A stretch of 64,000 nucleotides of DNA from Candidatus Sulfopaludibacter sp. SbA3 (GTDB lineage Bacteria > Acidobacteriota > Vicinamibacteria > Vicinamibacterales > UBA2999). Under the pieces are notes generated by a model that saw nothing but the letters and a program-made list of their open reading frames with translations, ran no database searches and had not been told where the DNA came from. The stretch spans positions 62,001 to 126,000 of the forward strand of contig CAMDNQ010000004.1 in NCBI GenBank assembly GCA_945903265.1. Reading direction: 5' to 3'. Position numbers and translations under genes: made by a program. Position 1 is the first letter of the stretch. Each line of letters begins with the position of its first letter. This document shows, one piece after another, positions 1 through 7,651 of this stretch.

Positions 1-585
1 GCGCTTGGGACATTCCTTGGCATCCAGCGCCGTGCCCGCGTTGCCAGGATCGAGACGATCAGCCAGCGTCTCGCCGCGCTCGGTATGCCGGTCGATATCG
101 GTCCGCTGCTCGACTCCGCCGATCGAGACTCCGCACGTTCGCTCGGGCGCCCGCAGCTGGCCAGGGCGATGGTCGACGCGGGCTATGTCGTGGATACGAG
201 CGAGGCGTTCGATCGATTTCTCGGGCACGGGGGGCCGGCCTTCGTCGCGCGGTCCGGACCCACGCCTGAAGAGACGATCGCGATTATTCACGCTGCCGGC
301 GGCCTGGCCTCGCTCGCGCATCCCGGCGCAGACGACGTGACGCCCGCGCGGATATCCGCACTTGCCGCATCAGGCCTCGATGCAATCGAAGTCTTTCACA
401 CCGATCACGACGCGGCCATGACCGAGCGTTACGCCGCCCTGGCAGGTGAGCTGAAGCTGCTGATGACCGGCGGCTCGGACTTCCATGGGGATCCCTCGCA
501 CGGTCTGAGTCCGGGCTCCATCACGCTGCCGGCGGAGGAGTGGGATCGCCTGTGGGCGGCCGGTCAACGGCGGGCGGGCGAATGA
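1..585 (+). CDS. PHP-domain metal-dependent phosphoesterase, C-terminal part (cut by window start)
   Basis: The frame is open from base 1, so the N-terminus and the first metal-binding histidines lie upstream. The visible 194 residues carry the later PHP motifs: RVARIETISQRLAALG near the start, the His of LASLAHPG, the IEVFH segment, and GSDFHG about 28 residues before the stop. These are typical of the TrpH/YciV branch, whose characterised members are 3',5'-nucleoside bisphosphate phosphatases or 5'-3' RNases acting in the cytoplasm. The stop (583-585) overlaps the ATG of the next gene by ATGA, so the two are probably translationally coupled. The family call is firm. The exact substrate is not visible. 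Confidence 0.85.
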   Translation, partial: ALGTFLGIQRRARVARIETISQRLAALGMPVDIGPLLDSADRDSARSLGRPQLARAMVDAGYVVDTSEAFDRFLGHGGPAFVARSGPTPEETIAIIHAAGGLASLAHPGADDVTPARISALAASGLDAIEVFHTDHDAAMTERYAALAGELKLLMTGGSDFHGDPSHGLSPGSITLPAEEWDRLWAAGQRRAGE

Positions 586-1298
586 AACCTCAGGATGCGC
601 TCGTTCGCCTGAGCGGCGTGCGCAAGGAGTACCAGTCGCTGCGGCCGCTGCGCATCGAGCAGCTGGAGCTCCACCCGGGCGATACGGTCGCGCTCATTGG
701 GCTGGATCGTGCCGGTGCTGAGGTGCTCGTCAACATGATCACCGCCGCGACGCTCCCTGACGAAGGCGACGTCGTGATCTTCGGCCGTTCGACGCGTGAC
801 ATCACAAGCACCGACGGGTGGTTCAGCGTGCTCGACCGGGTCGGCATCCTCAGCGAGCGGGTCGTGCTCATCAATGAACTGACCGTTCGACAGAATCTCG
901 CGTTGCCGATAACGCTCGATCTCGAATCGATGGCAGACGAGGTGAAGCGGGACGTGGACGCGCTGTGCACGGAGGTCGGAATTCCCGCTGACGAGGCCGA
1001 TCGCCCGATGGGCGCTGCCCGTCCGGCCACCACGCTCCGCGTGCGCCTGGGGAAGGCGCTTGCGCTCGCGCCCGAGGTCGTCCTGGCTGAACATCCCAAT
1101 GCCTCGCTTCCCGCCGACGAGATTGCCGCGTTCGGACGCGATCTCGCGTCGATTGCGTCACGGCGCCGGATCGCGTTGCTGGTGTTCACCGCCGACACGG
1201 CATTTGCGTCGTCGGCCTGCCACCGTGTGCTCACTCTGCGTCCGGCCACTGGCGAGCTGTCGGCGTCAACCGGCTGGCGCAGCTGGTTCGGCGGTTAA
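582..1298 (+). CDS. Degenerate ABC-transporter ATPase-like protein
   Basis: The 238-residue protein follows the ABC ATPase plan: an N-terminal strand segment (VRLSGVRKEYQSL), a Q-loop region reading LINELTVRQNLALP, a signature-to-Walker-B region ending ALALAPEVVLAEHP, and an H-loop region LLVFTADTA. The key residues are missing. The P-loop reads GLDRAGAEV instead of GxxGxGKS/T, the LSGGQ signature is not recognisable, Walker B reads LAEHP, and the switch His is absent. By family knowledge it should not hydrolyse ATP normally; a structural or regulatory role is my inference. It starts within the stop of the PHP gene. No partner permease is seen in the window. Confidence 0.7.
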   Translation: MKPQDALVRLSGVRKEYQSLRPLRIEQLELHPGDTVALIGLDRAGAEVLVNMITAATLPDEGDVVIFGRSTRDITSTDGWFSVLDRVGILSERVVLINELTVRQNLALPITLDLESMADEVKRDVDALCTEVGIPADEADRPMGAARPATTLRVRLGKALALAPEVVLAEHPNASLPADEIAAFGRDLASIASRRRIALLVFTADTAFASSACHRVLTLRPATGELSASTGWRSWFGG

Positions 1299-1312
1299 CA
1301 GCCCAGCCGTTG

Positions 1313-1326
1313 TGTTCCGTGGAACA
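1313..1326. promoter_or_regulatory. Palindrome TGTTCC-GT-GGAACA upstream of a cold-shock gene
   Basis: A perfect 6+2+6 inverted repeat lies 57 bases before the GTG of the downstream cold-shock gene, in the only gap between it and the ABC-like gene. The position suits an operator. The GTTC-N4-GAAC arrangement is the reverse of the GAAC-N4-GTTC Gram-positive LexA box, so I do not assign a regulator. Confidence 0.3.
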
Positions 1327-1383
1327 GAACTTGGATTGCACCTCTATGGATCGTCAGGGGACGGTCTGCGGAGGTTAATCGAC

Positions 1384-1590
1384 GTGGCGAACGGAACGAT
1401 TAAGCGATTGGTGCGCGATCGTGGCTTCGGTTTTATTCGGGACGACGGCGGCCAGGAATGGTTTTTCCATCGGAGTGCGGTCAGCACCGGCAGTTTTGAT
1501 GGGTTGAACGAAGGCCAGCGGGTGAGCTTCGATGAAGAGCCGTCCGCGAAGGGGCCACGCGCCGGGAAAATTCGGGCCGACGCGGCGTAG
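1384..1590 (+). CDS. Cold-shock-domain protein
   Basis: This 68-residue protein is a single cold-shock domain. It has the RNP1-like motif RGFGFIRDD and the RNP2-like motif EWFFHRSAV, the aromatic patches with which the family binds single-stranded RNA or DNA, and it ends GPRAGKIRADAA. The GTG start at 1384 is chosen because GGAGG lies at 1370-1374, about nine bases upstream, and the domain begins directly with the typical (V)ANGTIKRLVRDRG. A second copy lies tail-to-tail at 1655-1861. The likely role is RNA chaperone; cold induction cannot be seen from the sequence. Confidence 0.88.
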   Translation: MANGTIKRLVRDRGFGFIRDDGGQEWFFHRSAVSTGSFDGLNEGQRVSFDEEPSAKGPRAGKIRADAA

Positions 1591-1624
1591 ATGAGCTCGT
1601 AGCAGCTGAAACGGGAAAACGTGA

Positions 1625-1647
1625 CCCGGCCCCGCCCGGGGGCCGGG
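1625..1647. terminator. GC-rich hairpin between two convergent cold-shock genes
   Basis: CCCGGCCCC at 1625-1633 pairs perfectly with GGGGCCGGG at 1639-1647, giving a 9-bp stem with a 5-base loop. It sits between the stop codons of the two convergent genes and could serve both strands. No T-run follows on either side, so it is terminator-like rather than a classical intrinsic terminator. Confidence 0.55.
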
Positions 1648-1654
1648 CTGCGCG

Positions 1655-1861
1655 TTAGCTTTCGATCAGGCGAACGTCTCCCGCCCGCGGTCCCTTCGTG
1701 GACTCCTCAGTCGAGAACTCCACACGCTGTCCTTCGCGAAGCAGCTCGAAAACTGCGCCGCGAACGGCACTGCGGTGGAAGAAGTGCTCAATGCCGCCCT
1801 CATCGCGAATGAAGCCGAACCCCTTGTCGATGAGCAGGCGTGCGATCGTCCCGGTTGCCAT
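1655..1861 (-). CDS. Cold-shock-domain protein
   Basis: This is a 68-residue single cold-shock domain, clearly paralogous to the product of 1384-1590: KGFGFIRDE and EHFFHRSAV replace the RNP motifs, and the ending GPRAGDVRLIES matches GPRAGKIRADAA. The ATG is preceded by GGAGGACACGGTT, a good ribosome-binding site. A promoter at 1987-2015 would give a leader of roughly 115-120 bases, an arrangement known for cold-inducible csp mRNAs, whose long leaders control translation. The protein should bind single-stranded RNA in the cytoplasm. Confidence 0.9.
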   Translation of the reverse strand: MATGTIARLLIDKGFGFIRDEGGIEHFFHRSAVRGAVFELLREGQRVEFSTEESTKGPRAGDVRLIES

Positions 1862-1986
1862 AACCGTGTCCTCCGATGCGCGAGAGCCAGGGACGAAATC
1901 CCCGGCGCTTCCTAACCGCTGGTGAGCGAACTATGAAGCCAGACGAGTGTAGCGGTAAGTGCGCACCGGTGCTCCGAAAGGCGGCC

Positions 1987-2015
1987 AGTGTAGGTAAGGC
2001 GCTCTGGGAAGTCAA
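1987..2015 (-). promoter_or_regulatory. Sigma-70-like promoter for the minus-strand cold-shock gene
   Basis: Read on the minus strand, TTGACT (2010-2015) and TACACT (1987-1992) are separated by exactly 17 bases. The predicted start of transcription is near 1980, about 118 bases ahead of the ATG at 1861. Such a long leader is a hallmark of cold-shock mRNAs. Confidence 0.6.
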
Positions 2016-2046
2016 GGATCGCCCCAACTCCTTCATCCACTGCCAA

Positions 2047-2075
2047 TTGCGCGGAATCAGACGCGCCGGTACGAT
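2047..2075 (+). promoter_or_regulatory. Promoter of the MobA-like gene, apparently leaderless
   Basis: TTGCGC (2047-2052) and TACGAT (2070-2075) are spaced by 17 bases. The -10 element ends six bases before the GTG at 2082, so transcription should begin at or next to the start codon. No Shine-Dalgarno sequence is present. Confidence 0.5.
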
Positions 2076-2081
2076 GCGTGT

Positions 2082-2693
2082 GTGCTGGCCGCTATCATCC
2101 TGGCCGCGGGCGAATCGTCGCGGATGGGCCGCCCCAAAGCGTTGTTGCCGGACCCCGGGGGACGTCCATTCGTCGTACGCCTTGCCGGAAGCTTCGCTGC
2201 TGCCGGCGTGCCCCACATCATTGTCGTCGCCGGTTCACACAGCGCCGCCATTTCAGGAGCGCTCGACGCCGCTCCGCTTCCCGTCCGGCCGTTCGTGGTC
2301 ACGAATGCGCATCCCGCGCGCGGCCAGCTATCGTCGTTGTGGGTCGGCCTGGACGAGGCGGAGCGCGCCGGCGCCGAAGCGGTGCTCGTCACGCTCGTAG
2401 ACATTCCGATGGTGGAGGTCGCGACGATCGATCGCATCCTCGATGCGTGGCAGGAGCACCGCGCGCCAATCGTGCGCCCCGCCTTCAGGGGAAGACATGG
2501 GCATCCGGTGCTCTTCGATCGGTCGGTGTTCGCGGCGCTTCGGCGCGCGCCGCTCGATGAAGGTGCTCGCGCGGTCGTCCATGCGCACGCGGACGACATC
2601 AGAAACGTGGACGTCGACGATGAGGGGTGTGTGACGGATATCGATACGCCCGAGGACTACGAGAAGCTGATCAGCGGTCGCGGCGCATGCTAG
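2082..2693 (+). CDS. MobA/MocA-like nucleotidyltransferase
   Basis: The 203-residue protein begins with the nucleotide-binding signature ILAAGESSRMGRPKALLP (about residues 6-23), the NTP_transf_3 motif of molybdenum-cofactor cytidylyl- and guanylyltransferases. It also has LVTLVDIPMV, whose Asp binds metal, and RGRHGHPVLF, typical of MocA/CoxI-like enzymes, then TDIDTPEDYE near the C-terminus. Length fits the family (about 190-210). It probably transfers CMP to molybdopterin or acts on a related sugar phosphate. No molybdoenzyme gene is nearby, so the substrate is open. The GTG at 2082 sits six bases after a -10 element. Confidence 0.85.
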   Translation: MLAAIILAAGESSRMGRPKALLPDPGGRPFVVRLAGSFAAAGVPHIIVVAGSHSAAISGALDAAPLPVRPFVVTNAHPARGQLSSLWVGLDEAERAGAEAVLVTLVDIPMVEVATIDRILDAWQEHRAPIVRPAFRGRHGHPVLFDRSVFAALRRAPLDEGARAVVHAHADDIRNVDVDDEGCVTDIDTPEDYEKLISGRGAC

Positions 2694-2719
2694 GATGGAG
2701 TGTTTCCGTCCTGGGCAGT

Positions 2720-2795
2720 GGGCCTGTAGCGCAGTTGGGAGCGCGCCTGAATGGCATTCAGGAGGTCACCGGTTCGATCCCGGTCAGGTCCACCA
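2720..2795 (+). tRNA. tRNA-Ala (anticodon GGC)
   Basis: All four arms are visible in 76 bases. The acceptor GGGCCTG pairs with CAGGTCC with one G-U, the D-stem is GCGC/GCGC, and the anticodon stem CCTGA/TCAGG encloses ATGGCAT with anticodon GGC at 2753-2755. The T-arm is ACCGG-TTCGATC-CCGGT and CCA is encoded at 2793-2795. It reads GCC and GCU alanine codons. Confidence 0.97.
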
Positions 2796-2850
2796 TATTC
2801 CTGACCTTCGCTTTCCTGACCTTCCCTGTCATACCCCCCAACTAAATTCG

Positions 2851-3075
2851 TTACGAGGCCGTCTCTATAGAGGCGATTCGCCGGCGGTGGGCCATGGTGA
2901 GCCACTCCGTGAGGTGTTTGGCGGCTTCGTCCGGAGTGCCGCCGTAGAACGGCATCATCGCGGCGGGAATGCCTGGCGCCCGCAAGAGTTGGGCGCGCCA
3001 TTTGTCGCTGACCGGCCGCACTTCAATCAAGTACGGGCGGCCGCCAATGTTTTCCTGGAAGCGATGAACGGTCAC
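2851..3075 (-). CDS. Small conserved-looking hypothetical protein
   Basis: A GTG at 3073-3075 opens a 74-residue protein beginning (V)TVHRFQENIGGRPYLIEV and containing MPFYGGTPDEAAKHLTEWL and a basic stretch AHRRR near the end. Composition and phasing look like a real short globular protein rather than a shadow frame. The frame stays open upstream to 3270, but the added residues look like noise, so I prefer the internal GTG. No Shine-Dalgarno is obvious. No function is recognised. It runs toward the tRNA-Ala gene. Confidence 0.5.
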   Translation of the reverse strand: MTVHRFQENIGGRPYLIEVRPVSDKWRAQLLRAPGIPAAMMPFYGGTPDEAAKHLTEWLTMAHRRRIASIETAS

Positions 3076-3203
3076 GTCGGGGTTGTGTCTGTAATGAGAA
3101 CGAACGGAGGTTGATCTTACGAAATGCTGTGGCGAGATCAAGCGAAGCGCGACGCGAAGGCGGGATCTATCTCGTTTGCGATGTTCACACGCCGGGCAAG
3201 CGT

Positions 3204-3271
3204 GGGCGAAATAAATTTTCGCCCGCAGGTTCTCCACAAGTTTTGCACGTTGCGTCCACAGGTTTTCCACA
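3204..3271. promoter_or_regulatory. AT-rich hairpin followed by three DnaA-box-like sites
   Basis: GGGCGAAA (3204-3211) and TTTCGCCC (3217-3224) form an 8-bp stem with loop TAAAT. It is followed by TTCTCCACA (3230-3238), GCGTCCACA (3252-3260) and TTTTCCACA (3263-3271). The first and third differ by one base from the DnaA consensus TTATNCACA. The unit CCACAxGTTTTxCAC is directly repeated with a 22-base period (3234-3249, 3256-3271). The block lies in the 272-base gap before the gene at 3348, which has a TACAAT element at 3311-3316. Confidence 0.35.
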
Positions 3272-3347
3272 TGATCGTTGCAACGAGGCTCTCAGGCACG
3301 CTCGCGGGAGTACAATGCGTCTCCCGCTCACACAACCGACCGTGGTC

Positions 3348-4724
3348 ATGAAGCTGCGATTGTTCCTCTTGTTGTGGCTCGGCGCGTCCGGCACGGCGTC
3401 GGCTGCCGAAGCGACCCTGTTTCGCCTGTATCTCACTGACGGCACGATGGTCGTGAGCTACGGTGAGTTCGCGCGCGTGGGCGATCGTGTCGTTTTTTCA
3501 CTGTTGATGGGGGGCGGCGCCGAGCCGCGGCTCCACGCCGCGACACTGCCGGCCGCGGCCATCGACTGGCCCCGGACGGACCGGCACGCCGCCTCCGCGC
3601 GGCAGCAGTGGTACGCGCAGACGCGCGGCGAAGAGGATTTCCGCCGCTTCAGCGATGAGGTCGCCACGGTGCTCAACTCCGTGGTCATGACGCGCGACCG
3701 GACGCGCGCGCTCGAGATGGCGCGGCACGCGCGCGCCACGCTGGCCGACTGGCCGCGCGACCATTACGGCTACCGTCAACGCGACGTGCGCGAGATCCTG
3801 ACGGTGCTGGACGAAGCGATTGCCGCGATTCGAGGCGCCGCAGGTACCGCGTCGTTCGAGGTCGCGCTTGTCGCCGAGGCGCCGGTCATTCCGCTCGAGC
3901 CGGTCGCTACGATGCCCGGCGTCCGGGAACAGGTGGCCCAGGCGTTCGGTGTGGCCAGGCTGACCGAATCCGCCGCCGAGCGCGTTGCGCTCTATCAGGC
4001 GGTTCTCCAGCTTCTGACCGACGACGCCTCTGTTCTGCCTGCCGCTCTGTCTGCCGCAGAGGCTGCATCATTCCGGCGAATCGCCGAAACGGCTATCCGA
4101 AGTGAACAGGCCATCGATGCACGCTATTCGGGCATGACGAAGCGCGTCATGACGGATGCCACGCGCGCAGCGGCCAGGGCCCAGATTGGCGACGTGCAGC
4201 GGGTGCTCGATCGGATCCCCAGGGAGGATACGCGCCTCGGCCGGAAGCGGCCGGAAATCGTGCAGGCATTGCACGCCTCCGTCCAGGGCCAGATCGACGC
4301 CGCCCGCCGGCTGCGGCTGCTGCGCGATCAGTGGATCATTCGCCGCTCGCTCTATTTCGACTACCAGCGCTCCGTCGGGACGCAGATGCTGCAGCTGGCG
4401 CGATCGCAGCCGGCACTCGAAGCGATTCGTCGCCTGGATGGTCCCGCGCCCGAAACGCTGGTCACGCTGCAATCGCGCCTCAAGGGAGGCGCAGAACGGC
4501 TGGAGCGGGTTGTGCCCCCGGCCGACCTGCGTCTGACACACGAACTTCTACTCGGCGCGTGGCGTTTCGCGGAAACCGCCATCAACGGACGATACGCCGC
4601 GGCCCGCAGCGCCGACGTCGACGCCGCGTGGGGCGCGTCGTCATCCGCCGCCGGCGCCCTGATGCTGCTCTCCAGGGCGCAGCAGGAACTGCGCGCGCTC
4701 CTCGAGCCTCCACAGCTGCAGTGA
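3348..4724 (+). CDS. Secreted protein of unknown function
   Basis: The chosen ATG gives a 458-residue protein with a clear Sec signal peptide: MKLR, a hydrophobic run FLLLWLGASG and a cleavage region ASAAEA. An in-frame ATG at 3315 overlaps a TACAAT promoter element (3311-3316) and would put extra residues ahead of the signal, so it is less likely. The mature protein starts with a beta-rich segment (FRLYLTDGTMVVSY) and then becomes mostly helical and rich in Ala and Arg, suggesting a periplasmic helical repeat fold. No enzyme motif is recognised. Its stop overlaps the GTG of addB by GTGA, so the repair genes may be co-translated with it. Confidence 0.75.
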   Translation: MKLRLFLLLWLGASGTASAAEATLFRLYLTDGTMVVSYGEFARVGDRVVFSLLMGGGAEPRLHAATLPAAAIDWPRTDRHAASARQQWYAQTRGEEDFRRFSDEVATVLNSVVMTRDRTRALEMARHARATLADWPRDHYGYRQRDVREILTVLDEAIAAIRGAAGTASFEVALVAEAPVIPLEPVATMPGVREQVAQAFGVARLTESAAERVALYQAVLQLLTDDASVLPAALSAAEAASFRRIAETAIRSEQAIDARYSGMTKRVMTDATRAAARAQIGDVQRVLDRIPREDTRLGRKRPEIVQALHASVQGQIDAARRLRLLRDQWIIRRSLYFDYQRSVGTQMLQLARSQPALEAIRRLDGPAPETLVTLQSRLKGGAERLERVVPPADLRLTHELLLGAWRFAETAINGRYAAARSADVDAAWGASSSAAGALMLLSRAQQELRALLEPPQLQ

Positions 4725-7651
4725 TCACGGCGCGCACGACGCGGCTCGTGCGGGTGCCGGATCTCCACGCATTCCGCCGGGCGGCGTCCGACCTCGCGTG
4801 TGCGGGCACGCCGTTCGACGCCCGCGACCGTCTCGTCATCGTTCCCACCCACGCGGCCGGCGCCTACCTCGTGCGGTCGATCGAGCGCTCCCGCCCGGAG
4901 GCTGGAAATGCGCTGATTCTTCCGGATTTCGTTACACGCCGCGAACTTCATGCGACGCTCGCCGACCGGCTGCCGACGCCAGGAATCCCGCTCGCGGACG
5001 CCGAGCGGGAAGTGCTCATGGGCGTCGCCTGCAGGCGCGCCGACGAGGAGGGCGTTCGTCCGCCGTTTCGCCTCCGCCCGGGACTCGTGGCCGAGATCCT
5101 CGAGTTCTACGACACGCTCCGCCGGCACGGCAGGGACGTCGAAACATTTGCACGGCTGGCGCTTGGCATGCTCGAACCGGGCGCGGTCGACGACCGCGGC
5201 GCCGAACGGCTGGTACTGCAGACGAGATTCCTCGCGCGTGCGTACGAGCACTTCGAGACGCTGCGGGATGACACCGGCTCCGCTGACGAGCACGTCCTGC
5301 AGCGCGACCTCATGGCGACCCCCGCCCCGCGGCCGTGGCGTCATGTCGTCGTCACGGTTGCGGATCGCACGTCCGACATCCACGGCCTTTTTGCCGCCGA
5401 CTGGGACCTGCTGGCGCGGCTGCCTGGTCTGGAGCGTCTCGACGTGATCGCGACTGACGGGACGGTCGCGGGAGCGTTCCACCAGCGGATTCACCAGCTT
5501 CTCCCGGGCATCGAGGAAGTCCGCCTCGACGGCGGCGCATCCCACCACCCCCGCATCCTCGCGCCGGCCGGCGGCGCGGTCGTTCACCTCGCACGCGATC
5601 GCGAAGAGGAGATTGCGGGCTTCGCCCGCCGGGTACGCGCGCGCCGGCGTGCGCCTGGGGCGCTCGCCCGTACGGCGCTCGTCGTCCGCCGGCCGTTGCC
5701 GTATGTCTATCTGACGCGGGAAATCCTGCGATCAGGCGGCATCCCCTCCCAGATGTTCGACGCACTGCCTCTTGCCGCCGAGCCGTTTGCCGCGGCGCTC
5801 GACGCCGTCGTCACGTGCGTGACCTCGAATTTCACGAGAGGCGCGCTGATCGCGCTCCTCCGGTCGCCACACCTGCGCTTCGGCGATGCGCGCGCGCACA
5901 GCCTTGCCGGACTCGATCGAACGTTGAGCGAGGCCGGGTATCTCGGGGGCCATGATGGGCTCGCGCGCCTCCTGGACATGTGGGAGGTCGATTCTCCATC
6001 GAGGCCCCCGGCCGACGTCCGGCGTGCCGCGGGTGTCGCACTGGCCATTACGACCGAGCTGGCGCCACTGCGCGAGAAGGCCGCCTGCGGCGTCCATCTC
6101 AATCAGCTGCTCGCGTTCCTGACCGCCTCCGAGCGTCTGCCGTCGGCAGACGATCCGCTTCGGCCGCGCCTGCTGCGCGGGCGTGCCGCCATCCTCGATG
6201 CACTGGCGCTGCTGCGGAATGCATACGAGCGCTTCGACGCGACTCCGGTTGATTTCGACGCGGTCGCCGCCGTCATCCGCCGCTGGGTGGAAGGCCGCAC
6301 CTTCACGCCGTTCACGGGAACCGGCGGAGTCCACGTGGTGGACGCCCACACGGCGCGATTTGGCGACTTCGAGCACGTCCAGCTCGCGGGTCTCGTGGAA
6401 GGGGAGTGGCCAGACAGCCCGCGGCGCAACATCTTCTACCCGCCAGGCCTGCTTCGCGAGCTGGGATGGGGCGTTGAATCGGAACGCGTCGCCGCGATTC
6501 GCGCGGCGTTCGCAGACTTACTCCGATTGCCGTCTGAGGAACTGGTGGTCTCGACGTTCACGCTCGAAGACGACGCACTGGTCACGCCGTCGCCACTCCT
6601 CGACGCACTCGCCGGCGCCGGACTGGAGATCGAGGAGTGCGCGACGCCGGACGCTCGCGTCTTCGAATATGAAGCGCTGGCATTGACCCCGGTCGCCACC
6701 AGCCACCTCGGACCAGTCGCTGGTGTCGCGGCGGCAAGACGGCTGGACGACACACGTCAACGGACCCCCGGCATGACCGAGGCGCACGGCACCCGCGCGT
6801 ATTCGGTCAGCGCGCTCGAGCGGTACCAGGACTGTCCGTTCAAGTTCTTTGCAGCGGACGTCCTGCGGCTCGAGGAACCCGTTGAGGACGAACCGATGCG
6901 CTCTCCCCGTGCCCGGGGCCGGTTCCTTCATGAAGTGTTTCAGCGCTTCTTCCAGGCCTGGGACGCGGCGGGGCACGGCACCATCACGGTCGATCTCTTC
7001 GACGAGGCGCGTGCGGTCTTTGAGAGCGTTGTCGATCCGATGCTGGCCAAGCTGCCGGAGGCCGACGCAGCGCTCGAGCGGGCGCGACTGTTCGGGTCCG
7101 CCGTGTCCACCGGCATCGCTGACGTGGTCCTCGGACTCGAGGCGTCCCGGCCGGCATCCGTCCGGGAGCGATGGCTCGAGTACCGCCTCGAAGGGGACTT
7201 TGCGCTGGGATCTGCGACAGGCCGGCGCGTTCCTCTCAAAGGCGTGGCCGATCGGATCGACCTTCTCGACGGCCGTCGTCTGCGAGTGATCGACTACAAG
7301 TCGGGCTCCGCCCCCGCGCCCAAGCGCGCGCTCCAGGCGGCTGTGTATGCGCTGTGCGCGCAGGAACGGCTCGAAACACGCGACGGCAGCCCGTGGGAAG
7401 TGGACGAGGCGGCGTATATCGCCCTGAGCGGAAAGCGCCCGCTCGTCGCCGTCGTGTCGAGCAGCGCGTCGAGCAGCGCGTCGAGCGGCGCCAATGGAGC
7501 CGCCGCGCTCGGCAGCGCGCGCGATCGGTTGTTCGGGATTGTGGATGCGATCGAGCAGGGGGTCTTCCCGCCGAAGCCGCACGAAACCCGCATGTGCACG
7601 TACTGCGCGTACCCGTCGGTCTGCCGCAAGGACTACGTCGGCGATGAGTAG
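4721..7651 (+). CDS. addB: AddB-like subunit: inactivated helicase with C-terminal RecB-type nuclease
   Basis: The 976-residue product fits AddB of the AddAB helicase-nuclease, which processes DNA double-strand ends for recombination. The N-terminal helicase-like half begins RLVIVPTHAAGAYLVRSIE where a Walker A would be, but lacks the GKT. The C-terminal third holds the PD-(D/E)XK nuclease with VIDYKSG and the four cysteines of an iron-sulfur staple: one in RYQDCPFKFF and three in CTYCAYPSVC near the C-terminus. The GTG start overlaps the stop of the upstream gene (GTGA), and the stop lies eight bases inside addA. A Ser-rich low-complexity insert lies near residue 915. Confidence 0.9.
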   Translation: MITARTTRLVRVPDLHAFRRAASDLACAGTPFDARDRLVIVPTHAAGAYLVRSIERSRPEAGNALILPDFVTRRELHATLADRLPTPGIPLADAEREVLMGVACRRADEEGVRPPFRLRPGLVAEILEFYDTLRRHGRDVETFARLALGMLEPGAVDDRGAERLVLQTRFLARAYEHFETLRDDTGSADEHVLQRDLMATPAPRPWRHVVVTVADRTSDIHGLFAADWDLLARLPGLERLDVIATDGTVAGAFHQRIHQLLPGIEEVRLDGGASHHPRILAPAGGAVVHLARDREEEIAGFARRVRARRRAPGALARTALVVRRPLPYVYLTREILRSGGIPSQMFDALPLAAEPFAAALDAVVTCVTSNFTRGALIALLRSPHLRFGDARAHSLAGLDRTLSEAGYLGGHDGLARLLDMWEVDSPSRPPADVRRAAGVALAITTELAPLREKAACGVHLNQLLAFLTASERLPSADDPLRPRLLRGRAAILDALALLRNAYERFDATPVDFDAVAAVIRRWVEGRTFTPFTGTGGVHVVDAHTARFGDFEHVQLAGLVEGEWPDSPRRNIFYPPGLLRELGWGVESERVAAIRAAFADLLRLPSEELVVSTFTLEDDALVTPSPLLDALAGAGLEIEECATPDARVFEYEALALTPVATSHLGPVAGVAAARRLDDTRQRTPGMTEAHGTRAYSVSALERYQDCPFKFFAADVLRLEEPVEDEPMRSPRARGRFLHEVFQRFFQAWDAAGHGTITVDLFDEARAVFESVVDPMLAKLPEADAALERARLFGSAVSTGIADVVLGLEASRPASVRERWLEYRLEGDFALGSATGRRVPLKGVADRIDLLDGRRLRVIDYKSGSAPAPKRALQAAVYALCAQERLETRDGSPWEVDEAAYIALSGKRPLVAVVSSSASSSASSGANGAAALGSARDRLFGIVDAIEQGVFPPKPHETRMCTYCAYPSVCRKDYVGDE
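7457..7492 (+). repeat. Three 12-bp tandem repeats inside addB
   Basis: The unit TCGAGCAGCGCG occurs twice exactly (7457-7468, 7469-7480), and a third copy with two or three changes follows (7481-7492). It encodes a Ser/Ala linker (SSSASSSASSGA) between two parts of the nuclease domain. Being in frame, copy-number changes would only alter linker length. Confidence 0.6.

Noticed and set aside
1800-2216. 138-residue minus-strand frame covering the cold-shock leader
   Set aside because: It overlaps the promoter and start of the cold-shock gene and has no protein-like pattern; the region reads better as a long 5' leader.
3228-3275. Replication origin at the DnaA-box-like cluster
   Set aside because: Only three sites, imperfect, and no origin-linked genes nearby; kept as a regulatory candidate instead.
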